A stretch of DNA of 64,000 bases from Rhizobium anhuiense (lineage in GTDB: Bacteria > Pseudomonadota > Alphaproteobacteria > Rhizobiales > Rhizobiaceae): NCBI RefSeq assembly GCF_003985145.1, contig NZ_ML133521.1:1054001-1118000 (forward strand), read 5' to 3'. The translations under genes and the position numbers were made by a program. Each line of letters starts with the position of its first letter. Position 1 is the stretch's first letter. The notes beneath the pieces were generated by a model. That model was not told where the DNA came from. It did not search any database and saw only the letters and a program-made list of their open reading frames with translations. Of the stretch, positions 34,997 to 43,709 are shown one piece after another.

Positions 34997-36286
34997 TCAA
35001 TAACGAGGCACGTAATCCAGACCGCCGTCGATCCGGGCCGGGCGCCTGTCCAGGAAAAGCTCGCCGATGCGCGGCGCCGAGCGGGCGATGACCTTGCCGC
35101 GACGGATCACCGCCAGCCGGTTCGGCTTCAGCCGCAGCGCTTCCAGCGTGTCGCTCGCCTGGAGGATGACCAGATCGGCGTTGCATCCCTTTTCCAGGCC
35201 GTAGCCTTCAAGCCCCATCGTCTTCGCCGAATTGACGGTCAGCGCGTCGAAGATCCTCTTCTTGTCGTCGATGCCGGCCATCTGTGCGACATGGATTGCC
35301 ATATGGCCGACCTCCAGCATGTCGCCCGATCCCATCGAATACCAGGGGTCCATGACACAGTCGTGCCCGAAGGAAACATTGAGCCCGGCATCCATCAGCT
35401 CCCGCACGCGGGTCATGCCGCGGCGTTTCGGATAGGTGTCGTGCCGGCCCTGCAGCATGATGTTGATCAGCGGATTGGGGATGACGTTGATCTTAGCCTC
35501 CGCCATCAGCGGAATGAGCTTGGAGACATAATAATTGTCCATCGAGTGCATCGAGGTCAGATGCGAGCCGGCGACGCGTCCCTGTAAGCCGAAGCGGATG
35601 GTTTCCGCAGCCAGCGTCTCGATATGGCGCGAGAGCGGATCGTCGGTTTCGTCGCAATGCATATCGACCGGCAGGCCGCGATCGGCGGCGATGCGGCAGA
35701 GCGCCTCGACCGACACCGTGCCTTCACCCATCGTCCGTTCGAAGTGGGGAATGCCGCCGACGATATCGACGCCCATGTCGAGGGCGCGGTTGAGCGCGTC
35801 GATCGCGCCCGGCGAGCGGTAATAACCGTCCTGGGGGAAGGCGACCAGCTGCAGATCGATATAGGGCGCGACCTTCTCGCGCACCTCGATCATCGCCTCG
35901 ACGGTCACAAGCTTGGGATCGCTGGTGTCGACATGGCTGCGGATGAAGAGCAGGCCCTGCGTGACCGCCAGATCGCAATAGCGCAGTGCACGATCGACCA
36001 GTTCCTCCTTCGTCACGATCGGGCGCAACTCTCCCCAGAGCGCGATGCCCTCGAGCAGGGTGCCGGATAGGTTCATGCGCGGCAGGCCGAGCGACAGGGT
36101 CGCGTCCATATGGAAATGCGGATCGACGAAGGGCGGGCTGGCCAGCCGGCCTGTCGCATCGATCTCTTCTCCCGCCTGCGCCTGGAGATTGGGCTCGACA
36201 GCGATGATCCTGCCGCCTTGGATGCCGATATCGACGCCCTTTCGGCCATCAGCGAGATTTGCATTTCTGACGATCAGATCGAACAT
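34997..36286 (-). CDS. Cytosine deaminase-like amidohydrolase
   Basis: The 429-residue protein belongs to the cytosine deaminase branch of the amidohydrolase superfamily and has the length of E. coli CodA. Metal and catalytic blocks are PHFHMDATLS (HxH), PVDMHCDETDD (His and catalytic Glu), GRVAGSHLTSMHS and SFGHDCVMDPW (Asp). It removes amino groups from cytosine-like or related heterocycles in the cytosol. It ends a leftward operon encoding a BMP-type nucleoside/nucleobase importer and an amidase, which fits nitrogen salvage from pyrimidines or analogues. Creatinine, isocytosine or s-triazine derivatives are alternatives, so the symbol is withheld. Confidence 0.9.
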   Translation of the reverse strand: MFDLIVRNANLADGRKGVDIGIQGGRIIAVEPNLQAQAGEEIDATGRLASPPFVDPHFHMDATLSLGLPRMNLSGTLLEGIALWGELRPIVTKEELVDRALRYCDLAVTQGLLFIRSHVDTSDPKLVTVEAMIEVREKVAPYIDLQLVAFPQDGYYRSPGAIDALNRALDMGVDIVGGIPHFERTMGEGTVSVEALCRIAADRGLPVDMHCDETDDPLSRHIETLAAETIRFGLQGRVAGSHLTSMHSMDNYYVSKLIPLMAEAKINVIPNPLINIMLQGRHDTYPKRRGMTRVRELMDAGLNVSFGHDCVMDPWYSMGSGDMLEVGHMAIHVAQMAGIDDKKRIFDALTVNSAKTMGLEGYGLEKGCNADLVILQASDTLEALRLKPNRLAVIRRGKVIARSAPRIGELFLDRRPARIDGGLDYVPRY

Positions 36287-36311
36287 CGGAGCCTCATTGG
36301 ACAGAAGTGGT

Positions 36312-37256
36312 TCAGCGTTCGCCGCGACGATAGGGCTGCATCAGCGCCTGCGGAACACGGGCACGGCGAGCCATGACCGCAAGGGCGGCAATGGAAAGGA
36401 TATAGGGCGTCATCAGAAAGAGCTGATAGGGCACAAGCCCGCTCAGCGCGGTTTGCAGCCGCAGCTGGAACGCGTCGAAGAAGGCGAAGAGCAGGGCGCC
36501 GAACAGCGCGCGGCCCGGCCGCCAGGAAGCGAAGACGACGAGCGCGATGCAGATCCAACCGCGCCCCTGCACCATGGTCGGGAAAAAGCTGTTGAACGCC
36601 GACAAGGTCAGGAAGGCGCCGCCCATTCCCATCAGTGCGCTTCCGGCAATCACCGCGACATAGCGCACCTTCATCGGATTGACGCCCTGCGCTTCCGCCG
36701 CATGCGGATTTTCGCCGGTCATGCGGATCGCAAGCCCGACCGGCGTGCGGAAGATGATGTAGGCCATCAGCAGGGCGATAGCGATCGCGAGATAGGTCGG
36801 CGCCGTCTGGGTGAAGAAGGCCGGCCCGATGAAGGGCAGCGTCGAAAGACCCGGAATGGCGATCGGCTGGAACGGCACGATGGTGGGCGGCGTATTGGCA
36901 AGCGGCACGATCAGCCGGAAGACATAATAACTGAAGCTGGAGGCAAACAGCGTGACGCCGAGGCCAGCAACATGCTGGGACAGCCCGAGCGTCACAGTCA
37001 GGCCCGCATGCAGCAGGCCGAAGACGCCGCCGGCAATGGCGGCAATCAGCAGGCCCGTCCAGAGATCGGCGCCGTGATAGACGGAAAGCCAGCCGATCAT
37101 CGCGCCGAAGGTCATGATGCCCTCGATGCCGAGATTGAGCACGCCGGCCCGTTCGCAGAGCAGGGCGCCGAGCGTGCCGAAAATCAGCGGTGTGGCGATC
37201 CGCAGGATTGCCGCCCAGAGCCCAGCGGAGGCGATGATATCGAAGAGCTGCATCAT
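36312..37256 (-). CDS. BMP-type ABC transporter permease (NupQ/YufQ-like)
   Basis: The 314-residue membrane protein has about eight hydrophobic segments and the BPD_transp_2 pattern, with GTLGALLCERAGVLNLGIEG near the N-terminus, a hallmark of nucleoside importers paired with BmpA-family receptors. The start overlaps the stop of the other permease gene by four bases; 25 bases separate its stop from the amidohydrolase start. It forms a heterodimeric channel with the product of 37253-38302. Confidence 0.93.
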   Translation of the reverse strand: MMQLFDIIASAGLWAAILRIATPLIFGTLGALLCERAGVLNLGIEGIMTFGAMIGWLSVYHGADLWTGLLIAAIAGGVFGLLHAGLTVTLGLSQHVAGLGVTLFASSFSYYVFRLIVPLANTPPTIVPFQPIAIPGLSTLPFIGPAFFTQTAPTYLAIAIALLMAYIIFRTPVGLAIRMTGENPHAAEAQGVNPMKVRYVAVIAGSALMGMGGAFLTLSAFNSFFPTMVQGRGWICIALVVFASWRPGRALFGALLFAFFDAFQLRLQTALSGLVPYQLFLMTPYILSIAALAVMARRARVPQALMQPYRRGER

Positions 37257-38302
37257 CGCCGGATCCTGTATTGGGTGAAGAACAATGCGATCAGCATCGT
37301 CAGCAGCGACAGCGCCACGGTGACGTCGGCGATATAGGTCGGGATGCCGAGGCCGCGGCTCATGCCATCGGCGCCCACGAACATGGTGGCGGTGAAAATG
37401 GCGGCGAAGACGACGCCGAGCGGATTGAGGTTGGCGAGCATGGCGACGACGATGCCGGCATAGCCGAAACCGGGCGACAGGTCGGTCGTCACGTAACCCT
37501 TGACCCCCATCACCTCGATCGCTCCTGCCAACCCTGCAAGCCCGCCGGAGAGGCAGGCGACCTTCACCAGCGTTCTGCCGAGGGGCACGCCCGCAAAAAC
37601 AGCGCCGCCCGGATTGAGGCCGGCCGCGCGCGACTGCATGCCGAACACGGTGCGCGACTGGATGAAATGGACGAGGATCGCCAGCGCGATTGCGATCGCA
37701 AAGCCGATATGCAGGCGCGAACGGGCGATCAGCTTCGGCAGCATGGCGTGATCGCTGACCGATTGCGACTGCGGCCAGCCGAAGGCGAGCGGATCTTTGA
37801 GAACGCCATCGATCAGCATCGAGACGAAGAGCACGGCGATGAAGTTCAACAGCAGGCTGGTGACGACTTCATCGACCGAGAAGCGCAGCCTGAGCCAGAG
37901 CGGGATCAGGATCAGCACCATGCCGGCAATGGCGCCGATCAGCAGTAGCAATGGAATGAGAATGGGGGCGGGAAGATTGCCGAGCAGTTTCGAGCTTGCC
38001 GCTGCAACGGCGATGGCGCCGAGATAGAACTGGCCCTCGGCGCCGATATTCCAGAGCCGTGCCCGGAAGGCGACGGCCGCGGCAAGCCCGGTCAGCATCA
38101 GCGGCGTTGCCCGCGTCAGCGTTTCGGTTGCCGACAGCCGCGAGCCGAAAGCACCGGTCAGGATGCGCCAATAGGCATCGAGCACGGGCGCGCCGGCAAT
38201 TGATATCAGGATGCCCGAAAGCGCCAGGGCTGCGATCACCGCGATGACGGGCGTGACGATCAGCAGGGAAAGCGGACGGTGTTCGCGGCGCTCAAATCGC
38301 AT
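37253..38302 (-). CDS. BMP-type ABC transporter permease (NupP/YufP-like)
   Basis: The 349-residue membrane protein begins with a charged tail (MRFERREHRP), has about ten hydrophobic segments and includes ATPLMLTGLAAAVAFRARLWNIGAEGQFYLG, the permease block seen in nucleoside importers (GAEGQ). It starts 11 bases before the end of the ATPase gene and overlaps the next permease, so the three are translationally coupled. Confidence 0.93.
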   Translation of the reverse strand: MRFERREHRPLSLLIVTPVIAVIAALALSGILISIAGAPVLDAYWRILTGAFGSRLSATETLTRATPLMLTGLAAAVAFRARLWNIGAEGQFYLGAIAVAAASSKLLGNLPAPILIPLLLLIGAIAGMVLILIPLWLRLRFSVDEVVTSLLLNFIAVLFVSMLIDGVLKDPLAFGWPQSQSVSDHAMLPKLIARSRLHIGFAIAIALAILVHFIQSRTVFGMQSRAAGLNPGGAVFAGVPLGRTLVKVACLSGGLAGLAGAIEVMGVKGYVTTDLSPGFGYAGIVVAMLANLNPLGVVFAAIFTATMFVGADGMSRGLGIPTYIADVTVALSLLTMLIALFFTQYRIRR

Positions 38303-39824
38303 GGCCGGCCTCCGGGTTTTGCTGCCATTCGCCGGCCATCATCAGCCCCAGCCTGCGCGCATCGGCGTCTTCAGCCTCGACGGGCGGCGACAGCCGGCCG
38401 CCGACGATCGCCTGGATACGATCGGCAAGCGCGATCACCTCGTCGAGGTCTTCGGAGATCAGCAGCACGGCGGTCCCCTGCCGGCGGGCTTCGAGCAAGC
38501 GGGCGTGCACGGCCGCCACCGCCCCTTCATCGAGACCGCGCGCCGGCTGCGCCGCAATCAGGATCCGCGGCCGCCGATGCAGGTTGCGGCCGAGAATGAG
38601 CTTTTGCATATTGCCGCCGGAAAGCAGCCGGGTGCGAATGGCAGGGCCGCCGCCGCGGACGTCGAACCCGTCGATAATTTCCCTGGCGAAGGCCATGCCC
38701 GCTTTGCGGTTGACGAGGCCACGGCGCGAAAAGGCCGATGAGGCGATGCGCTCCAGTACGGCGTTTTCCCAGATCGCCATTTCGCCGATCACGCCTTCCT
38801 CGTTGCGATCCTCGGGAATGCGGCCGATGCCGGCGTCGACGACATCGGCGACACCGAGATTGCCGACGGCTTCCCCGAACAGCAGAAGGTCGCCGGCACT
38901 GCGCGCCAGCATACCGGAGAGAAGATGCGCCAATGTCGCCTGGCCATTGCCCGAAACACCGATGATGCCGAGGATCTCTCCCTGGTGCAGCCGGAAGCTG
39001 ATCGACTTCAGACGATCGACGCCGCCGCTGCGCACCGTCACATCGGCCGCTTCGAGGGCAATGGCGCCGGGTGTCGACGGCTCGCGCACGGGCCGCGTCA
39101 CACGGTGCCCGACCATCAGTTCGGCGAGTTCCTCCTTGCTGGTGTCCGACGTCTTGCGTTCGGCGACCATCTTGCCGCCGCGTAAGACCACGATGCGGTC
39201 GGCCGCTGCCATCACCTCGTCGAGCTTGTGCGAGATGAAGATCAACGACAGGCCCTGGCGGGCCATTTCCCTCAGCGTCGTGAACAGTCGTTCGGCCTCG
39301 ATATTGGTCAGCACCGCCGTCGGCTCGTCGAGGATCAGGATGCGGGCATCGTTATAGAGCGCCTTGAGGATCTCGACGCGTTGCTGCTCACCGACCGACA
39401 GGTCGCCAAGGCGCGCATCCGGATCGACCTTGAGGCCGAAGCGCTCGGATATCGCCAGCAGCTTCTTGCGCGCCGCGGAAGTTCCCGAGCGCCAGGACCA
39501 CAGTCTTTCCGTGCCGGTCATGACATTTTCGAGAACGGTCAGATTGGGCGCGAGCGAGAAATGCTGATGCACCATGCCGACGCCGGCCTGGATCGCCGCG
39601 CGCGGCTTGCCCTGCGGCACCTCTCTGCCTTCGATCAGAATTCGGCCGGCATCCGGCATGTAATGGCCGAAAAGGATGCTCATCAGCGTGGTCTTGCCCG
39701 CACCGTTCTCGCCAAGCAGCGCCACGACCTCCCCCTTGGCAAGAGTCATGGAAATATCGTCATTGGCGAGATTGGCGCCGAAACGCTTGCTGACGCCTGT
39801 GATCTCCAGCACCGGCCCGGTCAT
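38292..39824 (-). CDS. BMP-type ABC transporter ATPase, two ABC domains (NupO/YufO-like)
   Basis: The 510-residue protein has two nucleotide-binding domains. Domain 1 has Walker A GENGAGKTT, signature LSVGEQQRVEILKAL and Walker B ILILDEPTAVL. Domain 2 is degenerate: the P-loop reads GVSGNGQAT, the signature LLSGGNMQKLILGR is intact, and Walker B reads ILIAAQPARGLD without Asp-Glu. This asymmetry is usual for nucleoside-importer ATPases. The ATG at 39824 overlaps the amidase stop and is preferred to one 36 bases upstream. Confidence 0.94.
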   Translation of the reverse strand: MTGPVLEITGVSKRFGANLANDDISMTLAKGEVVALLGENGAGKTTLMSILFGHYMPDAGRILIEGREVPQGKPRAAIQAGVGMVHQHFSLAPNLTVLENVMTGTERLWSWRSGTSAARKKLLAISERFGLKVDPDARLGDLSVGEQQRVEILKALYNDARILILDEPTAVLTNIEAERLFTTLREMARQGLSLIFISHKLDEVMAAADRIVVLRGGKMVAERKTSDTSKEELAELMVGHRVTRPVREPSTPGAIALEAADVTVRSGGVDRLKSISFRLHQGEILGIIGVSGNGQATLAHLLSGMLARSAGDLLLFGEAVGNLGVADVVDAGIGRIPEDRNEEGVIGEMAIWENAVLERIASSAFSRRGLVNRKAGMAFAREIIDGFDVRGGGPAIRTRLLSGGNMQKLILGRNLHRRPRILIAAQPARGLDEGAVAAVHARLLEARRQGTAVLLISEDLDEVIALADRIQAIVGGRLSPPVEAEDADARRLGLMMAGEWQQNPEAGHAI

Positions 39825-41233
39825 GACGGCAGTCCCGCGACGGGAAACCGATGCTGCCACCGCCCCTCGGCCTCCAGGCGTGCGGCAAGCGACAGCAGAC
39901 GCAGCTCGCGACCCATCGGCGCCATGATCTGCACCGGCAGCGGCAGGGCGTGCTCATCCTGTCCGAAAGGCAGCGTCAAAGCAGGAAAACCCGAAATATT
40001 GGCGAGGCAGGCAAGCGGCGCAAAGACCGCCATCCGCTCGAGATGCAGATCCGTGTCGGCATGATCGGACGGAAAGGAGCCAATCGCAAGAGGCGCAGAC
40101 GAAAGCATCGGCATGAGGATGCAATCGACCTTGTCGAACAGAGTCCAGAGCTTATGGCTCACCAGAACGGCCTCGTTCAGCGTGTTCCATAGCGATGTGA
40201 CCGAAAGCCCTCGTCCGCGCGCAGCAAAGGCCTGCGTCAGAAGCTCGGCCCTGCTTTCATCCAGAGCCGCCGCCTCGATGAACGCCGCGAGGTTGACGGA
40301 GACGATATCGGCGAAGACGCGGCCGCTTGACGTGACGCTCCCTTCGAACTCGGTCCAACTCAACGGAACGATCAGGTGTCCGTCATTCTCGAGCGCACGC
40401 GCCGCATCCTCGACGGCTGCGAGCCGATCACTATCCGTCGGATAGGCCGAACCGGTATCGATCAACAGGCCGATCCGCAAACGGCCGCTGTCGATATCGA
40501 CAGGGGAGGGATCCGCAAAGGGACCTCGTGAATTTCCACTCAGGCTGCCGAAGATCAGCGCCGTATCCCGCACCGAACGGCAGACCGCGAGTTCGCTGGC
40601 GATACCGGCGAGGTGGTTGCCGAAGGAGGGGCCGCCCGGGATGGCGCCGCGCGTCGGCTTCATTCCGACGAGGCCGCAGCAGGCGGCGGGCACACGGATC
40701 GAGCCGCCGGCATCGGTCGCATGCGCAATCGCGACGATCCCGGCGGCGACCGCGGCCGCCGCACCGCCGGAGGAGCCGCCGGCGGTGCGGGCCGGATCGA
40801 GCGGGTTGCGGCAGAGAGGCCCGATTGCCGGTTCGCTGGCGAGCGACAGACCGAATTCCGGGCTCGTCGTCAGGCCGAACAGGCAGAAGCCAGCGTCGCG
40901 GAAACGAGCAGCGAGATCGGAATCCGCTTCGCCGCCCTTTCTTTCGAAGAGGCGGGAACCGGCGGTGACCGGCAGCCCGGCGAAGGGGCCGCCAAGATCC
41001 TTCGCCAAACTCGGCACACCGGCAAAGGGCCTGATGGAAAAGCGACCGGGCACGCTCCGCCGCTCCCGGTCACGCTCCTCTGCCGAGGCAAGGCCCATGG
41101 CGGCATCGACATAGGCGAGCGCGCCGAGCGGCGCCTGCCGCACTGCGGCCTCAAGAGAAGCCTGCATCGCCTCAGTTGCGCTCAGCTTGCCATGCCGGAT
41201 CGCTGCCGCCAGGTCGGTCGCATCGCTTTGCAT
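39821..41233 (-). CDS. Amidase (amidase signature family)
   Basis: The 470-residue enzyme has the amidase-signature triad: Lys in GVPSLAKDLGG, the cis-Ser in AGGSSGGAAAAVAAG and the nucleophilic Ser in ATDAGGSIRVPAACCG. It hydrolyses C-N amide bonds; relatives act on carbamoyl compounds, allophanate and ureido acids. It sits between the binding-protein and ATPase genes of the BMP-type importer, unusual for an enzyme and strong evidence that its substrate enters through it. The start at 41233 is the first giving the family N-terminus, eight bases after the binding-protein stop. Confidence 0.93.
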   Translation of the reverse strand: MQSDATDLAAAIRHGKLSATEAMQASLEAAVRQAPLGALAYVDAAMGLASAEERDRERRSVPGRFSIRPFAGVPSLAKDLGGPFAGLPVTAGSRLFERKGGEADSDLAARFRDAGFCLFGLTTSPEFGLSLASEPAIGPLCRNPLDPARTAGGSSGGAAAAVAAGIVAIAHATDAGGSIRVPAACCGLVGMKPTRGAIPGGPSFGNHLAGIASELAVCRSVRDTALIFGSLSGNSRGPFADPSPVDIDSGRLRIGLLIDTGSAYPTDSDRLAAVEDAARALENDGHLIVPLSWTEFEGSVTSSGRVFADIVSVNLAAFIEAAALDESRAELLTQAFAARGRGLSVTSLWNTLNEAVLVSHKLWTLFDKVDCILMPMLSSAPLAIGSFPSDHADTDLHLERMAVFAPLACLANISGFPALTLPFGQDEHALPLPVQIMAPMGRELRLLSLAARLEAEGRWQHRFPVAGLPS

Positions 41234-41241
41234 GAGCCGAA

Positions 41242-42228
41242 TTACTTCGGCTCGTCCATCATCTTCGGAACCTCGAAGGTACCGGCCTTGATCTCCGCCC
41301 GCTTGGCTTCCATCGCAGCCTCCGCATCGGCGGGTGCCACGCCCTTCACGAAGACGATATCGCTGCCGCCTTCCTTCATCAGGCCGTAGGAGGTGTAGTT
41401 CCGACCGACCGGTTTTCCGGCCGCGACATCGGCGATCGCAGCGTTGAGGATCGGGCGGAAATACCACATGGCGTTGGCAAACACCGTGTCAGGGTAGCGC
41501 GGTGTATAGTCGATCAGCGAGCCGACCGATTTGATGCCGCGCTCCTTGGCAGCATCGGCGGTACCGATACGTTCGCCGAACAGGATGTCGGCGCCGGCGT
41601 CGATCTGGGCGAGACCGGCTTCGCGGGCCTTCGGCGGATCGAAGAAGGTGCCGATGAAGGAGACGAGGTGTTTTGCCTCCGGGTTGACGGCCTTGACGCC
41701 GGCCGCGAAGGCGTTGATCAGCATGTTGACCTCGGGGATCGGAATGGCGCCGACCGAACCGACGATATTCGACTTGGTCATCTTGCCCGCCAGCATGCCG
41801 GCAAGATAGGCGCCGTCATGGTTCCAGGTGCCGAAGACGCCGAAATTGTCGCCGGCCTGCTCGCCGCTCGAACCCAGCACGAAGGCGGTATCGGGATAGT
41901 CGGCCGCGACCTGCCGGGCCTCTTTCTCCACCGCATAGGCCTCGCCGATGATCAGCTTGTTGCCCTGTTCGGCATATTCGCGCATGGCGCGGGGATAATC
42001 GGTGCCGGAAACACCTTCGGAGAAGACATATTCGATAACGCCTTCCTTGGCCGCGTCCTGCAGGGCCTTGTGCAGACAGGAGTTCCAGGCATTTTCAACC
42101 GGCGAGGCATGAATGCCGGCAACTTTCAGCGGCGCGGCCGCTCTTGCCAGCGGGGCAAAGCCGCTGACCCCAAGCGCAATGCCGGATGCGATCACTGCCC
42201 GGCGTGAAATCAGGATATCTTTGGTCAT
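41242..42228 (-). CDS. BMP-family ABC transporter substrate-binding protein
   Basis: The 328-residue protein has a signal peptide with a twin arginine (MTKDILISRRAVIASGIALG, cleavage near ARA-AAP) and the BmpA/NupN/Med fold: KVAGIHASPVENAWNSCLHK, VFSEGVSGTDYPRAMREYAE, FGVFGTWNHDGAYLAGMLAG, IPIPEVNMLINAFAAGV. BMP proteins bind nucleosides, purines and related compounds. AAGGGAG precedes the ATG. It is the promoter-proximal gene of the leftward operon and probably the most abundant product. Confidence 0.94.
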   Translation of the reverse strand: MTKDILISRRAVIASGIALGVSGFAPLARAAAPLKVAGIHASPVENAWNSCLHKALQDAAKEGVIEYVFSEGVSGTDYPRAMREYAEQGNKLIIGEAYAVEKEARQVAADYPDTAFVLGSSGEQAGDNFGVFGTWNHDGAYLAGMLAGKMTKSNIVGSVGAIPIPEVNMLINAFAAGVKAVNPEAKHLVSFIGTFFDPPKAREAGLAQIDAGADILFGERIGTADAAKERGIKSVGSLIDYTPRYPDTVFANAMWYFRPILNAAIADVAAGKPVGRNYTSYGLMKEGGSDIVFVKGVAPADAEAAMEAKRAEIKAGTFEVPKMMDEPK

Positions 42229-42245
42229 TGATTGCTCCCTTTTTT

Positions 42246-42289
42246 ACCATTTGGTTCAAAAATCATAGTAGCGCCTAAAAATGTGTCAA
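42246..42289 (-). promoter_or_regulatory. Strong promoter of the BMP-type transport operon
   Basis: On the minus strand TTGACA (42289-42284), 16 bases, TATGAT (42267-42262) are near-consensus sigma-70 elements. Expected transcription start is near 42255, where ACCATTTGGT (42246-42255) gives ACCA/TGGT arms, a possible operator of GntR type. The rest of the 234-base divergent gap contains a GCCCGGC/GCCGGGC hairpin (42366-42391). Confidence 0.75.
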
Positions 42290-42462
42290 GCCGCGACTGG
42301 GCTTAAAAATCAGGCTGATCGGCCACCGCGACCTGACTGAAAAACCGAGACACGACAGGCTGCACGCCCGGCGCCACCGTGCTTGCCGGGCAGGATCTAC
42401 AGGGGCTTGGCGCGACGACTCCGGCAGGATATGCATAGAACTATTGGGTTGGGGAAATTGGA

Positions 42463-43092
42463 ATGGGTGATGAAGAAGACGCCTCGCGGCGGCCGATCGC
42501 GAGCCGGTCGTCGTCCTGGGCGATCGGCCTGAGTGCGTGGCTGGCACGCACCGGTGTCACGCCAAACAGCATTTCGCTTTTCTCGATCCTGTTTGCCGGC
42601 CTCGGCGCGGCGCTCATCCCCTTCACGGCCCATCCGATCGCCATGGTTTGTGCCGCGATCTCGGTGCAGATGCGGCTCGTCTGCAATCTGCTGGACGGCA
42701 TGGTCGCGATCGAAGGCGGCAAGAAAACCAAGAGCGGGCCGCTCTACAATGAATTCCCCGACCGGATCGCCGACAGCCTGCTTCTCGTCGCAGCCGGTTA
42801 TGCCTGCGGCTTTGCCTGGCTCGGCTGGCTTGCTGCGCTGCTCGCCGCACTCACCGCCTATATCAGGGTCTTCGGAGGAGCGGTCGGTCTTCTTCAGGAC
42901 TTCAGCGGCATCATGGCCAAGCAGCGCCGCATGGCGGTACTGACGGCGGGCCTCGTCGCCCAGAGCGTGGAGACGGTGATATCCACCAGCCGTTGGTCGC
43001 TGCTCCTTGCCTCCGTCATCATCGCGGCGGGAAGCCTCGTCACCTGCACCACGCGCACGATAAGACTTGCCCGCTCGCTGGAGAGATTATGA
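42463..43092 (+). CDS. CDP-alcohol phosphatidyltransferase-family protein with variant motif
   Basis: The 209-residue membrane protein has about five or six helices and the family active site in altered form. The canonical pattern is D-x2-DG-x2-AR-x8-G-x3-D-x3-D; here it is N-L-L-DG-M-V-A-I-x8-G-P-L-Y-N-E-F-P-D (about residues 74-99), so two metal Asp are Asn and the Arg is Ile. The family transfers a phosphatidyl group from CDP-diacylglycerol to an alcohol. It is coupled by a four-base overlap to an acyltransferase and then to a CdsA-like gene, forming a phospholipid module. Activity may differ from PgsA/PssA. Confidence 0.87.
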   Translation: MGDEEDASRRPIASRSSSWAIGLSAWLARTGVTPNSISLFSILFAGLGAALIPFTAHPIAMVCAAISVQMRLVCNLLDGMVAIEGGKKTKSGPLYNEFPDRIADSLLLVAAGYACGFAWLGWLAALLAALTAYIRVFGGAVGLLQDFSGIMAKQRRMAVLTAGLVAQSVETVISTSRWSLLLASVIIAAGSLVTCTTRTIRLARSLERL

Positions 43093-43709
43093 TCGCACTC
43101 GTCCGTCGCCTTCTCGTGCTCTTCGTCCGCATCGTGGTCGGCGCCCGCAGCGAGTGGCGGGGCTGTTCGCCCGACCCCCGCCGCCGCATCTATTTTGCCA
43201 ATCACAACAGCCATGTCGACACCGTCGCCGTCATGGCCGCCCTGCCGTGGCCGGTGCGACGGCTGACCCATCCGGTTGCGGCGCGCGATTATTGGGGAAC
43301 GACCGCCTTTCGCCGTTTCATCGCCGAGAAAGGCCTGCGCGCCGTCCTGATAGACCGCAAGCCTCTGCCCGACAGCAACCCGCTGGAGCCGATCGAGCGC
43401 CTGCTCGAGGAGGGGCGCTCGGTCCTGATCTTCCCGGAAGGCACGAGAAGCGCCAGCGATGAGATCGCCCCCTTCCGCAGCGGCATCTATCGCCTTGCAT
43501 GCCGTTTCCCTGATGTCGATCTCGTGCCGATCCATCTCGACAATCTTCAGCGCATCCTGCCCAAGGGAAGCTGGCTGATCGTCCCGATCACCTGCACGGC
43601 GCGCTTCGGCAAGCCGCTGCGCGTCGAACCGGGCGAAGGAAAAGACGCGTTCCTGGCCCGCGCCCGTGCCGCGGTCATCGAGCTAGCAGACGGAGAACGC
43701 ATCGCATGA
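43089..43709 (+). CDS. 1-acylglycerol-3-phosphate acyltransferase-like protein (PlsC family)
   Basis: The 206-residue protein has the PlsC blocks NHNSHVD (NHx4D catalytic motif, about 38-44), and FPEGTRSASDEIAPFRSG (block III), after one N-terminal hydrophobic helix. It should acylate lysophosphatidate or a related lysolipid at the inner membrane. Start at 43089 overlaps the previous stop (ATGA), and its stop overlaps the CdsA-like start. Because essential plsC usually lies elsewhere, this is likely a paralogue for a specialised lipid. Confidence 0.9.
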   Translation: MIALVRRLLVLFVRIVVGARSEWRGCSPDPRRRIYFANHNSHVDTVAVMAALPWPVRRLTHPVAARDYWGTTAFRRFIAEKGLRAVLIDRKPLPDSNPLEPIERLLEEGRSVLIFPEGTRSASDEIAPFRSGIYRLACRFPDVDLVPIHLDNLQRILPKGSWLIVPITCTARFGKPLRVEPGEGKDAFLARARAAVIELADGERIA

